A DNA stretch of 64,000 nt from contig JADKHK010000013.1 in the NCBI GenBank assembly GCA_016721845.1, positions 62,001 to 126,000 on the forward strand. Reading direction: 5' to 3'. Below, one piece after another: positions 20,202 through 29,061 of this stretch. The DNA comes from Lysobacterales bacterium (GTDB lineage Bacteria > Pseudomonadota > Gammaproteobacteria > Xanthomonadales > Ahniellaceae). Under the pieces are notes generated by a model. The model saw only the letters and a list, made by a program, of their open reading frames with translations. It did no database searches and had not been told where the DNA came from. The position numbers and the translations under genes were made by a program. Position 1 is the first letter of the stretch. Every line of letters begins with the position of its first letter.

Positions 20202-21527
20202 ATGTCCGCGTCCCAGCCCAAAGTCGGTTTCGTCAGTCTCGGTTGCCCCAAGGCGCTGGTCGACTCCGAGCGCATCCTGACCCAGTTGCGGGTCGAGGGC
20301 TATCAGATCGTGCCGAGCTACGATGATGCCGATGTCGTCATCGTCAATACCTGCGGCTTCATCGATGCTGCGGTCGAGGAGTCGCTGGACGCGATCGGCG
20401 AGGCCATGGCCGAGAACGGCAAGGTGGTCGTGACCGGCTGCCTGGGCAAGCGTTCCGAACTGATCCGCGAGAAGTATCCGGACGTGCTGTCGGTCTCCGG
20501 GCCGCAGGACTACGCGAGCGTGATGAATGCTGTGCACGTGCAGCGTCCGCCGCCGCACGACCCGTTCCTCGATCTGGTGCCGCCGCAAGGCATCAAGTTG
20601 ACGCCGCGGCACTACGCCTACCTGAAGATCTCCGAGGGCTGCAATCACCGCTGCAGCTTCTGCATCATCCCGTCGATGCGTGGCGATCTGGTGTCGCGCC
20701 CGGTCGACGAGGTGCTGATCGAGGCCGAGCGTCTGGTCAAGGGCGGCGTGAAGGAGTTGCTGGTGATTTCGCAGGACACCAGCGCCTACGGCGTGGATCT
20801 GAAATATGCGACGCGCAGCTGGCGCGGACGCGACCACGAGACGCGAATGAAGGCCTTGTGCGAAGGCCTCGGCGAGCTGGGCGTGTGGACACGCCTGCAC
20901 TATGTCTATCCCTACCCGCATGTCGACCACGTCATTCCGCTGATGGCCGACGGCAAGGTGCTGCCTTATCTGGATGTGCCGTTCCAGCACGCCAACCCGC
21001 GCATTCTCAAGCTGATGAAGCGTCCGGCATCGGGTGAAAAGACCCTGGAACGCGTACGCGCCTGGCGGGCGATCTGCCCGGAACTGACGATCCGCAGCAC
21101 CTTCATCGTCGGCTTCCCCGGCGAGACCGAGGCCGAGTTCGAGGAATTGCTGGACTTCCTCGACGAGGCCGAGCTCGACCGCGTCGGTGCCTTTGCCTAC
21201 TCGCCGGTGGGTGGTGCTAAGGCCAATGACTTGCCGGACCCGGTGCCGGAAGACATCAAGCAGGAGCGACTCGAACGCTTCATGCTGCGCCAGGCCGGGA
21301 TCAGTGCGGCGCGGCTCCGGCAGAAGGTCGGCAGCATCCAGCGCGTGCTGATCGACGAGGTTGGCCCGACGGTCGCCATCGCTCGCTCGCGTGCCGATGC
21401 GCCGGAAATCGACGGCCGCGTCCATGTCGCCGTCGGTACGAAGACCCTGCGTCCGGGCGAATTCGTCGATGTGAAAATCGAACGCTCGGACGAACACGAC
21501 TTGCACGGAACCGCTGTCGGATCGTGA
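20202..21527 (+). CDS. rimO: Ribosomal protein S12 methylthiotransferase RimO
   Basis: A radical-SAM enzyme that methylthiolates an aspartate of ribosomal protein S12. 441 residues, the same length as in E. coli. The N-terminal cluster-binding cysteines are in SLGCPKALVDSE, NTCGFIDAAVEESLD and TGCLGKR; the radical-SAM triad CNHRCSFC is at residues 147, 151 and 154. A TRAM-type domain forms the C-terminus. The start at nt 20202 fits the family; the frame is open far upstream but that part is antisense to the cyclase gene. Overlaps the next gene by GTGA. Confidence 0.96.
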   Translation: MSASQPKVGFVSLGCPKALVDSERILTQLRVEGYQIVPSYDDADVVIVNTCGFIDAAVEESLDAIGEAMAENGKVVVTGCLGKRSELIREKYPDVLSVSGPQDYASVMNAVHVQRPPPHDPFLDLVPPQGIKLTPRHYAYLKISEGCNHRCSFCIIPSMRGDLVSRPVDEVLIEAERLVKGGVKELLVISQDTSAYGVDLKYATRSWRGRDHETRMKALCEGLGELGVWTRLHYVYPYPHVDHVIPLMADGKVLPYLDVPFQHANPRILKLMKRPASGEKTLERVRAWRAICPELTIRSTFIVGFPGETEAEFEELLDFLDEAELDRVGAFAYSPVGGAKANDLPDPVPEDIKQERLERFMLRQAGISAARLRQKVGSIQRVLIDEVGPTVAIARSRADAPEIDGRVHVAVGTKTLRPGEFVDVKIERSDEHDLHGTAVGS

Positions 21528-22348
21528 AGCGGCGCTATCTCGCTCCGGCGCGGCAGGACACGACCGCTGCGACCTTCGCGCATCCGGCCTTCGCCGGGTT
21601 TGCGCCGTGGCGCGACTGGTGCACGCAGCCGGAATGGCCGGGGATCGGGACGTTGAGCGCCGGGTTGTCCGGCCTGCGGCATGCCTACACCCGGCAGCCG
21701 TTGCGCTTCGTCGCACAGACGCCGGAACTGCTGGCCGATGGGCTGCATTATGAAGCGCGCATCTTCGAGCGCGGCGAGATCGCGACCCGCAGCGGCAACT
21801 GGCACGACTTGTTGAACGCGATGGTCTGGTGTCGCTATCCGGCGATCAAGTCGGCGTTGAACTTGCGTCAGCATCGCGATGTGCAGCGAATCGGCACGAA
21901 GCAGCGGACGCCGGCGCAGTATGCGCAAACCCTGTTCGACGAGGGCGGCGCCATCGTCTGCCTGCGCGATCATTCGCTGTTGCCGGCCTGGGACGCGCAC
22001 GACTGGCGCGAACTGTTTCGGCCGGTGCACTGGCAGACAGGCGCGATCGGCGTCGCGGTCTTCGGGCATGCCTTGCTGGAACACGCACTCACGCCGAACA
22101 AGCTGATGACGGCGAAGTGTCTGGTCTGGTGCGGCGAGGAGGATGCCGACGAGATTCCCGGCCTCACCGCCGCCGCCATTGCCGATGCCCGCTGGCTTAC
22201 CGATCCGCAGGAACTCCGTCCGCTCCCGATGTCGGGAATTCCAGGCTGGCACGCACCGCAGGACGAGGCATTCTATGCCGGCGCCGAATGCTTCCGCCCG
22301 GTTCGCCCGGGGCGCCGGTATCCGCTGCCGCTGGCGATCGCGCGCTGA
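21524..22348 (+). CDS. DUF3025 family protein
   Basis: 274 residues, GTG start overlapping the rimO stop (GTGA at nt 21524-21527), so translated with rimO. The block GNWHDLLNAMVWCRYPAIKSALN is the hallmark of DUF3025, and HALLEHALTPNKLMTAKCL also fits. No signal peptide or membrane segment is evident, so it is probably cytoplasmic. Function is not known. The C-terminal part ends in a proline-rich tail. Confidence 0.85.
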   Translation: MKRRYLAPARQDTTAATFAHPAFAGFAPWRDWCTQPEWPGIGTLSAGLSGLRHAYTRQPLRFVAQTPELLADGLHYEARIFERGEIATRSGNWHDLLNAMVWCRYPAIKSALNLRQHRDVQRIGTKQRTPAQYAQTLFDEGGAIVCLRDHSLLPAWDAHDWRELFRPVHWQTGAIGVAVFGHALLEHALTPNKLMTAKCLVWCGEEDADEIPGLTAAAIADARWLTDPQELRPLPMSGIPGWHAPQDEAFYAGAECFRPVRPGRRYPLPLAIAR

Positions 22349-22369
22349 CTCGGGGCGCGCGCCGTTGGG

Positions 22370-23161
22370 TCACTCCGCCGCGGCCCAATCGCTCAGGTTG
22401 TACTTGTCGAGAATGGTCGCGAGTTCGCCGGAAGCACGCAGCTTGGCGATGCCGGCGGAGAACATGTCGGCGTAGGCCTTGCCGCGCGGGTCGGCCGGCG
22501 TGCACGCGATGTACAGCGCTTCCGGGTCGGTGGCGACGTCCGCCATCACCACGCGATCGGCCAAGTTGAGCTTGCCGATCGTCAGCTTGGCGACGTTGAT
22601 GTCCTCGACCAGCACATCCGCCTTCTTCGAAATCAGGCGCGAGACCGCATTCATCTGGGCACGGCCGGCGCTGGAAATCACGACGATGCGCGCGGGGTCG
22701 GCCTTGAACTTCTCGACGTAGGCGTCGACCTCTTCGCTGTAGCTGTAGCCCTCGATGACCGCCAGGCGCTGGTTGGCGAGGCTGTCGATGCCGGCATAGC
22801 GCCATTTCGAATCGTCGAGCGTGTAGAACGCGCTCTGCGACATGCCCCAGGCCTCGTTCGGAAACGCAAAGCCTTCGGCGTCGGCCTTCAATGCGCCGAC
22901 CACGCAATCATGCGCGCCGCGCCGAACCGCGCTGACGGCATCGTCCCAGGGCATCGTCGCGTAACTGATGGTGTGGCCATTGGCGACCGCGATCTTCTCG
23001 GCAAGTTCGATCATGTAGCCGGGCGGCTTCTTCGTCGACGGGCCGTTGTAGGGCAGCCATTCGTCGGCCCGGATCGATATCGCATCGGCGAAAGCGCTGG
23101 AAGACAGGGCGCAGAGCCCGATGAACAACGCGCAGGAACGAAAACCACTGCTGGCGACCAT
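22370..23161 (-). CDS. Periplasmic solute-binding protein (SBP_bac_3 type)
   Basis: 263 residues. A signal peptide ends near residue 25 (CALSSSAFADAIS). The remainder resembles family-3 extracellular binding proteins: GYMIELAEKIAVANGHTISY, MPWDDAVSAVRRGAHDCVVG, and GMSQSAFYTL. ATG at nt 23161 has a good AGGAG ribosome site, so the longer frame upstream is rejected. No permease or ATPase gene is next to it, so it is an orphan: it may serve a transporter encoded elsewhere or act as a sensor. The ligand cannot be inferred with confidence; amino acids are usual for this family. Confidence 0.8.
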   Translation of the reverse strand: MVASSGFRSCALFIGLCALSSSAFADAISIRADEWLPYNGPSTKKPPGYMIELAEKIAVANGHTISYATMPWDDAVSAVRRGAHDCVVGALKADAEGFAFPNEAWGMSQSAFYTLDDSKWRYAGIDSLANQRLAVIEGYSYSEEVDAYVEKFKADPARIVVISSAGRAQMNAVSRLISKKADVLVEDINVAKLTIGKLNLADRVVMADVATDPEALYIACTPADPRGKAYADMFSAGIAKLRASGELATILDKYNLSDWAAAE

Positions 23162-23270
23162 GGGCAACTCCTGGGTACACGTACTTGTGGACAGGAACGA
23201 CATCGGGTGACGCAGTCGATGATCCGATGCTACCGCTTTCCGCCCGCTTGTCCATGCTCCTTGACCACGG

Positions 23271-23774
23271 TCACGCTTCGTAACGAACGTCGATGATGAC
23301 GAAGTCGCAGCGTCCCGAAGGCAGTTCGGCACTGAACTCGTCGTCGACACGCTTTTTCAGCGCCGCACGCGCCAGTGGCGAGTCGATGCTGATGTGACCG
23401 AGTTCGGCATCGGTCTCGTCCGGTCCGACGATGCGGTAACGCTTCAACGCACCGCTGTCGGCCTGTTCGACTTCGAACCATGCGCCGAAGAAGATTGCGC
23501 TGCAATCGCTCGGCGGCTCGTGCACCACGCGCACCGATTCAAGGCGCTTGCTCAGGTAGCGCACGCGCCGATCGATCTCGCCGAGTTGCTTCTTGCGGTA
23601 GGTGTATTCGGCATTTTCGGAACGGTCGCCTTCGGCCGCCGCGGCGGCCAGCGCCTTGACGACTTCCGGGCGACGCTGTCGCCACAATTCGTCCAGCTCC
23701 GCTTTCAGACGCGCATGGCCTTGTGGCGTGATGATCGCCGTGCTGCCGGGCTGCGGCGGTCGCCAGCGTCCCAT
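23271..23774 (-). CDS. greB: Transcription elongation factor GreB
   Basis: Rescues backtracked RNA polymerase by stimulating cleavage of the transcript. 167 residues. The N-terminal coiled coil carries the acidic tip region AEGDRSENAEY and continues with YRKKQLGEIDRRVRYLSKR; the C-terminal FKBP-like domain includes VGPDETDAELGHISIDSPLA. The length and the basic N-terminal patch favour GreB over GreA. Begins 3 bases after the yjgR stop, so the two are co-transcribed. Confidence 0.93.
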   Translation of the reverse strand: MGRWRPPQPGSTAIITPQGHARLKAELDELWRQRRPEVVKALAAAAAEGDRSENAEYTYRKKQLGEIDRRVRYLSKRLESVRVVHEPPSDCSAIFFGAWFEVEQADSGALKRYRIVGPDETDAELGHISIDSPLARAALKKRVDDEFSAELPSGRCDFVIIDVRYEA

Positions 23775-23777
23775 CGA

Positions 23778-25292
23778 TCAGCGCCGACGGCTGCGCGTGC
23801 CGCCGCTGACGCCGCCGAGCACGCCGCGCAGGATCTGGTTGGTCATGCGGGTGCCGGCCGTGCGCATCGCCGACTTCGCGACCGTCTCGATCGCACCCTG
23901 ACGGCGCTTGGTGCCGAACAGGAATTCCTTGAAGCGTTCGCCCCAGGTGGGTTCCGCATCCGCCGCGGGCGAGGCCTTGCCCGCGGGCGCTTGCGCCGCT
24001 TCGGCCGCGGCCGCCTGCTCCTGTACACGGTTCAATTGCTCGAAGGCCGATTCCCGGTTCATCGCCGTGTCGTATTTGGCACCGACGGGCGAGCGCGACC
24101 GCACCAGTTGGCGTTCGTCGTCGCTGATCGCGCCGATGCGGCAATGCGGCGGCACGATCAGGGTGCGTTCCACCGGCAACGGGATCCCGCCCTCCTGCAA
24201 GGTGGTGACCAGCGCCTCGCCGACGCCGAGCTGGGTGATCGCTTCGACGACATCGACACGCGGATTCGGCGGAAACGTCTCGGCGGCGGTCTTCACCGCT
24301 TTCTGGTCGCGCGGGGTGAACGCTCGCAGCGCGTGCTGGATGCGGTTGCCGAGCTGGCCGAGGATCACCGCCGGCACGTCGTCGGGCAATTGCGAAATGA
24401 AATAAATGCCGACGCCTTTCGAGCGGATCAGGCGCACGACCTGTTCGACGCGTTGCTGCAACTGTTGCGGCGCATCGTCGAACAGCAGGTGTGCCTCGTC
24501 GAAGAAGAACACCAGCTTCGGTTGGTCGAGGTCGCCGACTTCGGGCAGGTTCTCGAACAATTCCGACAGCATCCACAGCAAGAAGCTTGAATACACGCGC
24601 GGCTTCAGGATCAGCTGTTCGGACGCAAGCACGTTGATGATGCCGCGCCCGGACATGTCCTGGCGCATGAAGTCGGCGAGATCAAGCGCCGGTTCGCCGA
24701 AGAAGCGGCCGCCACCATCGTTTTCGAGTTGCAGCAGGGCGCGCTGGATGGCGGCGATCGATTGCGGCGACACCAGTCCGTACTTCGCCGAAATCTCCTT
24801 GGCGTGTTCGGAGACGAAGGTCAGCATGGCGCGCAGGTCGTCGAGGTCGAGCAGCAGCAAGCCCTCGTCGTCGGCGACACGGAACGCGACCTGCAACACG
24901 CCTTCCTGCACCTCGTTCAATTCGAGCAGGCGGGTGAGCAGGTTCGGGCCCATCTCCGACACCGTGGTACGCACCGGATGGCCCTTGTCGCCGTAAATGT
25001 CCCAAAGCACGACCGGATTGGCTTCGGGCTTCCAGTCGACCAGCCCCAGCCGGGTGATGCGGGCCTGCAATTTTTCGCCCGGTGCGGCGGCTGCCTGGCT
25101 GAGTCCGGCGAGATCCCCTTTCACATCCGAGAGGAACACCGGCACGCCCATGCGCGAGAAGCCCTCGGCCAGCACCATCAGCGATACCGATTTGCCGGTG
25201 CCGGTGGCGCCGGCGATCAAGCCGTGGCGATTGCCGTACTTCGACAACAGATGCACATCCTGTTCGCCCTTGCCGAGATGAATGCTGCTCAC
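23778..25292 (-). CDS. yjgR: HerA-like ATPase of the DUF853/YjgR family
   Basis: 504 residues from a GTG start at nt 25292 (SSIHLGKGEQDVHLL), chosen for the upstream GGGAG; the longer frame to nt 25340 lacks this. Walker A is GATGTGKS at residues 28-35 and Walker B is KLVFFFDEAHLLF. Related to HerA/FtsK-type hexameric ATPases. The cellular role of YjgR is not established. A C-terminal Gly/Arg-rich tail (GVLGGVSGGTRSRRR) and an Ala-rich linker near residue 440 are typical. Co-transcribed with greB. Confidence 0.92.
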   Translation of the reverse strand: MSSIHLGKGEQDVHLLSKYGNRHGLIAGATGTGKSVSLMVLAEGFSRMGVPVFLSDVKGDLAGLSQAAAAPGEKLQARITRLGLVDWKPEANPVVLWDIYGDKGHPVRTTVSEMGPNLLTRLLELNEVQEGVLQVAFRVADDEGLLLLDLDDLRAMLTFVSEHAKEISAKYGLVSPQSIAAIQRALLQLENDGGGRFFGEPALDLADFMRQDMSGRGIINVLASEQLILKPRVYSSFLLWMLSELFENLPEVGDLDQPKLVFFFDEAHLLFDDAPQQLQQRVEQVVRLIRSKGVGIYFISQLPDDVPAVILGQLGNRIQHALRAFTPRDQKAVKTAAETFPPNPRVDVVEAITQLGVGEALVTTLQEGGIPLPVERTLIVPPHCRIGAISDDERQLVRSRSPVGAKYDTAMNRESAFEQLNRVQEQAAAAEAAQAPAGKASPAADAEPTWGERFKEFLFGTKRRQGAIETVAKSAMRTAGTRMTNQILRGVLGGVSGGTRSRRR

Positions 25293-25405
25293 GTCCGTAC
25301 TCCCTGAGGTTCGAACGGAGATTCTAGCTGCGTTGTTCATGTGCAGCGGTTGCCTCGACCCGGCGCCGCGGCTACCGTGCGCGCAGTTCGTGCAGGGTGT
25401 CGGTC

Positions 25406-26875
25406 ATGCGTCGTTTTTCCTATGTGTTCGTTCTGGCGTTGGCCGGATGTGCTTCCCAGCCGCAGCGTGCGGCGCAACAAGGTCACACGGCTTCCGGTGA
25501 CGAAGTCAGCACGGCCCTGGCCGGGTTCGAGTCCGCGATGGAAGCATGGCGGCGTGGCGAGGCCAATGCCGGCGGCTCGGCGCTGACCAAGGCGCGCCTC
25601 GCGCTGGACGAAGCGGTGACCCGCTGCGTGCAATCCGAGGCCTGCGATGCGATGACGGCGCTGCGCGCCCAGTCGACGGCGAACGCACGCATGGCGCACG
25701 CGCTGCTCGGCGAGCGCGAGACCGACCCGGTCGAGCCGAACGATGCCGTGACCACGACCGATCATGTTGAACATGCCGGCTCACCCGCCGTGGACATGCC
25801 GGAACTCGCGCGTTCCGCGGCGATGTTGAATGGCAAGCGTCTCGACCAGGTCATTCGCCTGAACGGTGCGGTCAAGGCCGGCATCGAGGAATGGTTGACC
25901 TGGATGCGTCCGAACCTGCTCGATACCTACGAGAATTACCAATACCTGCGCCATCGCATGTGGCCGGTCTACGAGCAGGCTGGACTGCCCGAAGCCTTGC
26001 TGTTCGGCATCATGGCCAAGGAGTCCGGCGGCAAGGTTCATGCCGTGTCGCGCGCCGGTGCTGCCGGATTGCTGCAGTTCATGCCGGCCACGGCGCGCGG
26101 CTACGGGCTGGCCCGCAACAGCGGCTTCGACGATCGCTTCGATCCGGCACTGATCACGCGTGCGAATGCCGATTATCTGAACGATCGATTCCGCGAACTC
26201 AACAACGACCTCGAACTCGCGCTCGGTGCCTACAACGGCGGCGAGGGACGCATGCGTCGCCTGTCCGGAAACGGCAGCCGTGGATTCTGGGAGGCGCCGG
26301 TCTACAACGCGCTGCCGCCGGAAACGCGCGACTACGTGCCCATGGTCCTCGCTGCTGCCTGGCTGTTCCTGCATCCCGAGGACTATGGCCTCGAGTTCGC
26401 GAAGTTCGATTCGCGACCGGGACAGATCGTGCTGGAGCGCGCCATGTCGATCAACGAACTGTCGGTCTGCATGGGCCAGTTCGGCAACCCGCGTGGCTGG
26501 TTCCGCACGCTGCGCAACCTCAATCCGAGATATGAGGCCGATGCACGCATCGATGCCCGAACGACACTGGATGTCCCGGAGGCGGCTGCGAAAGCCTATG
26601 CCGCACGTTGCCGCAGTGGCCTGCTGGCCCAGACAGCGGCGGAGCTGAATGCCGCGCGCCCGCCGGTGGCGTCGGGTTCGACCTGGGTCGCGTCTGCGTC
26701 TGCGCCTGCCGGCGCCGGGCGTACCCATGTCGTGCGCAAGGGCGAGACCTTGCATGCCATCGCCCGGCGATTCGGTTGCGGCGTGCCTGCCGTTGCCCAG
26801 GCCAATGGCCTGCATCCGCCGCGTTACGCCATCCGTGCCGGACAGCGCTTGCGGGTACCGAGTTGCCGCGCATAA
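25406..26875 (+). CDS. mltD: Membrane-bound lytic murein transglycosylase D
   Basis: Cleaves peptidoglycan glycan strands from the outer-membrane face. 489 residues. A lipoprotein signal (VFVLALAGCAS) anchors it. The SLT lysozyme-like domain has catalytic Glu206 in AKESGGKVHAVSRAGAAG and QFMPATARGYGL, with the NDRFRELNNDLELALGAYNGG block. One LysM peptidoglycan-binding motif lies at the C-terminus (HVVRKGETLHAIARRFG). ATG at 25406 was chosen over GTG three codons earlier because it starts the lipoprotein signal. It has one LysM where E. coli MltD has two. Confidence 0.93.
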   Translation: MRRFSYVFVLALAGCASQPQRAAQQGHTASGDEVSTALAGFESAMEAWRRGEANAGGSALTKARLALDEAVTRCVQSEACDAMTALRAQSTANARMAHALLGERETDPVEPNDAVTTTDHVEHAGSPAVDMPELARSAAMLNGKRLDQVIRLNGAVKAGIEEWLTWMRPNLLDTYENYQYLRHRMWPVYEQAGLPEALLFGIMAKESGGKVHAVSRAGAAGLLQFMPATARGYGLARNSGFDDRFDPALITRANADYLNDRFRELNNDLELALGAYNGGEGRMRRLSGNGSRGFWEAPVYNALPPETRDYVPMVLAAAWLFLHPEDYGLEFAKFDSRPGQIVLERAMSINELSVCMGQFGNPRGWFRTLRNLNPRYEADARIDARTTLDVPEAAAKAYAARCRSGLLAQTAAELNAARPPVASGSTWVASASAPAGAGRTHVVRKGETLHAIARRFGCGVPAVAQANGLHPPRYAIRAGQRLRVPSCRA

Positions 26876-26904
26876 AAAAACCGACCGGCACGGGTCCGGT
26901 CGGT
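26873..26904 (-). terminator. Rho-independent terminator
   Basis: Perfect 9-bp stem ACCGACCGG / CCGGTCGGT (nt 26880-26888 with 26896-26904) and a 7-base loop. On the minus strand it is followed at once by a run of seven T, so it ends the unknown gene at 26939-27376. The hairpin may also slow transcription arriving from mltD. Confidence 0.85.
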
Positions 26905-26938
26905 CGTTCGCCTCGGGGTCGGGCGATGATGGATGGGA

Positions 26939-27376
26939 TCAGGCGTAGCGGCGCTGGTCGCGGCGCAGATCGCTGGCTTTCTGCAGCTGTTCGCCATGCA
27001 TCTGACGCAGTGCACGCAGGACCAGCCGATGCAGGTTCTGGATCTCGCCGTAGGGCGAGTTGAAGGTGGCGCGATAGGCGCAGACCAGCCAGCGTTTCAG
27101 TCCGGCCAGGCGAATGGCATTGTGCTGGGAACGCACGCGGGCGAACGCCACTGCGGCCTCGACCGACCAGTTGGTCGCTTCGCTGGCGACCGGGGCTTCG
27201 CTCGATGTCTCAGCCTGGGTCAGTTCGGCCAGCGCTGTGAGCGCGATCTGGCGGCGCTGGTCCGGCAACAAGGTCGTGATCGACTCATTGACCGCATTGA
27301 ATTGGCGCAGCAGGGTCAGGTAGCGCGCGAACGCAGTGGTGCGTTGCACCCAGCGATTGTTGGTGACGACGTCCAT
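26939..27376 (-). CDS. Conserved-looking protein of unknown function (145 residues)
   Basis: I do not recognise this family. The start MDVVTNNRWVQRTTA at nt 27376 has a GGAG six bases upstream, so it is preferred over an ATG 14 codons earlier. The protein is mostly helical, basic at both ends, and lacks signal peptide and membrane segments. The C-terminus ends in a charged helix (LQKASDLRRDQRRYA). It is a single-gene unit with its own strong terminator and sits between mltD and psd. Confidence 0.65.
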   Translation of the reverse strand: MDVVTNNRWVQRTTAFARYLTLLRQFNAVNESITTLLPDQRRQIALTALAELTQAETSSEAPVASEATNWSVEAAVAFARVRSQHNAIRLAGLKRWLVCAYRATFNSPYGEIQNLHRLVLRALRQMHGEQLQKASDLRRDQRRYA

Positions 27377-27531
27377 GATGAGCTCCGTTGCGTGGCTGAC
27401 GGTGCCCATCATCGTCAACGGCGCCGTGCGAAGCGCGTGTCACGTCACATTTCGTCAAAATGGGGCGGTGGCGCATGTAATCCGCGATCCATCGCACAGT
27501 CATATTGCGACCCCGTTCGCGTTATTCCCGC

Positions 27532-28383
27532 TCAGGGCAGTCGCTGCGCGAGCACCTGACCCAGGCGCACCGGAACTTCCGCGCTCAAGGCCGCGTCCAG
27601 CGTCGCGACACCGGGCGGCAGCAACACGATCACGGTCGAGCCGTAGTTGAAGCGAGCCATCTCGGCGAAACGGTCGAGGTGCACCGGATCGGTCCGGTCG
27701 CGGTAGTCGCGCACGATCACGCGGTCGGCATAGGCCGGGATCTCGACACCGTGCCACACGGTTTCGACGCCGGAGACCAGCAAAGCGCCGACCATGACCA
27801 CGGCCATCGGGCCGAACTCGGTCTCGAACAGGCAGACCAGACGCTCATTGCGCGCGAAAACTCGCGGTACCTGCGCCACGGTGCTGGTGCCGACGCTGAA
27901 CAGCCGCCCGGGCACGTGGCGCGTTTCCAGCAAGCGGCCGGCGCAGGGCATGTGCACCCGATGGTAGTCGCGCGGCGACAGGTACACGGTCGCGAACACG
28001 CCACCGTCAAAGCGCTTGGCCAGCGCCGTATCCGCCAACAATTCTTCGGCGCTGAAATCGAAGCCCTTGGCCTGGAACATGCGGCCATAGCGGATCGGCC
28101 CGCACTGGCTGATCCGACCGTCGGCCGGCATCACGATCGTCCGCGCGTCGCCCGCGACCACGCGGGCACCCGGTTTCAGCGCGCGGGTAAAAAAAGCGTT
28201 GAAGTGCTTGTAGTCGTCGAGATCGCTGCTGGCGGCCTCGGTCCAGTCGACACCGAACTTGTTGGCGATGAAGCGGATCATCGCGTTCTTGAACCACGGT
28301 GACTCGATGCGCGCGATGCGCAGCGCGATCGACGACAGCAGTCGATGCGGCAACAGATATTGCAGGGCGATGAAGGGCGACAT
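27532..28383 (-). CDS. psd: Phosphatidylserine decarboxylase proenzyme
   Basis: Makes phosphatidylethanolamine from phosphatidylserine at the inner membrane. 283 residues. Self-cleavage occurs at the GST motif, here FNYGSTVIVLLPPG with Ser249 becoming the pyruvoyl group; E. coli has LGST, so the residues before GST differ but the essential ones are kept. Other conserved blocks are VMPADGRIS, YLSPRDYHRVHMP and GRLFSVG. Its ATG shares one base with the stop of the SCO1-like gene (TGATG). Confidence 0.95.
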   Translation of the reverse strand: MSPFIALQYLLPHRLLSSIALRIARIESPWFKNAMIRFIANKFGVDWTEAASSDLDDYKHFNAFFTRALKPGARVVAGDARTIVMPADGRISQCGPIRYGRMFQAKGFDFSAEELLADTALAKRFDGGVFATVYLSPRDYHRVHMPCAGRLLETRHVPGRLFSVGTSTVAQVPRVFARNERLVCLFETEFGPMAVVMVGALLVSGVETVWHGVEIPAYADRVIVRDYRDRTDPVHLDRFAEMARFNYGSTVIVLLPPGVATLDAALSAEVPVRLGQVLAQRLP

Positions 28384-28997
28384 CAGGACCCCGCGATCCG
28401 TTGCAGGTCGGCGAGCATCTTCGCCGGATCGAGCGGCGGCGAGAACCGCCCGATCAGCCGGCTTTCGGTATCGAGTACGAATACGGCGGCGCTGTGGTCG
28501 ACGTTGTAGTCGGGAGATTCGGTCTGCTCGCGGACATAGAGCACGCCCATCGCACGGGTCAGTGCGCCGAGCCGCTTATGGTCCGCGGTCGCGGCGAGGA
28601 TGTTCGGGCTGAAGAACTTGGCGTATTCGCCCAGCGTCTTCAGATCATCGCGCTCCGGATCGACCGACACGAACAGGAAACCGACACGGCCGTCGAGCTT
28701 CGCGGCGGGCAGGCCGCGGTCGATCTCGCGCATCACGGCCAGCGCGGTCGGGCAGACGTCCGGGCAATGGGTGAAGCCGAAGAACACCAGTTGATACTTG
28801 CCCGCCAGGCGGGTCGCGTCGATCGGCTGACCGTCGGCCGCATCCAACGAGAACGGCGACAAGGTGCGCGCCTGCGGGTATTGGCTGAAGGCCGCGTACG
28901 ACGGCACTGAGGGCGCGCCGGACGGGCGCAGGCCCAGCCACAGTCCGAAGCTGGTCGCGGCCGCGACCAGCACGATGATCCAGGGAAGTTGTCGCAT
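28383..28997 (-). CDS. SCO1/SenC copper chaperone-like protein
   Basis: 204 residues with an N-terminal membrane anchor (PWIIVLVAAATSFGLWLGL) and a thioredoxin-fold periplasmic domain. Copper ligands are present: Cys78 and Cys82 in THCPDVCP, and His168 in YNVDHSAAV. SCO proteins deliver copper to cytochrome c oxidase CuA or act as thiol reductases. No oxidase gene lies nearby. It leads a two-gene unit with psd. Confidence 0.92.
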   Translation of the reverse strand: MRQLPWIIVLVAAATSFGLWLGLRPSGAPSVPSYAAFSQYPQARTLSPFSLDAADGQPIDATRLAGKYQLVFFGFTHCPDVCPTALAVMREIDRGLPAAKLDGRVGFLFVSVDPERDDLKTLGEYAKFFSPNILAATADHKRLGALTRAMGVLYVREQTESPDYNVDHSAAVFVLDTESRLIGRFSPPLDPAKMLADLQRIAGS

Positions 28998-29009
28998 GGG
29001 GTCAGCGAA

Positions 29010-29037
29010 TTGGCAGAAAGAGGACGTGGAGTATATC
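29010..29037 (+). promoter_or_regulatory. Candidate sigma-70 promoter for prmB-aroC
   Basis: TTGGCA (nt 29010-29015) and TATATC (nt 29032-29037) are separated by 16 bases and lie about 25 bases before the prmB ATG. The boxes match the consensus in four of six positions each; the call rests on pattern alone. Confidence 0.4.
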
Positions 29038-29061
29038 GGCCCCGCTGTCTATGATCGGCCG

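Noticed and set aside
20106..21716. Upstream extension of the TPR-GGDEF protein to 1,219 residues
   Set aside because: The extra part is antisense to rimO and precedes a clear signal peptide.
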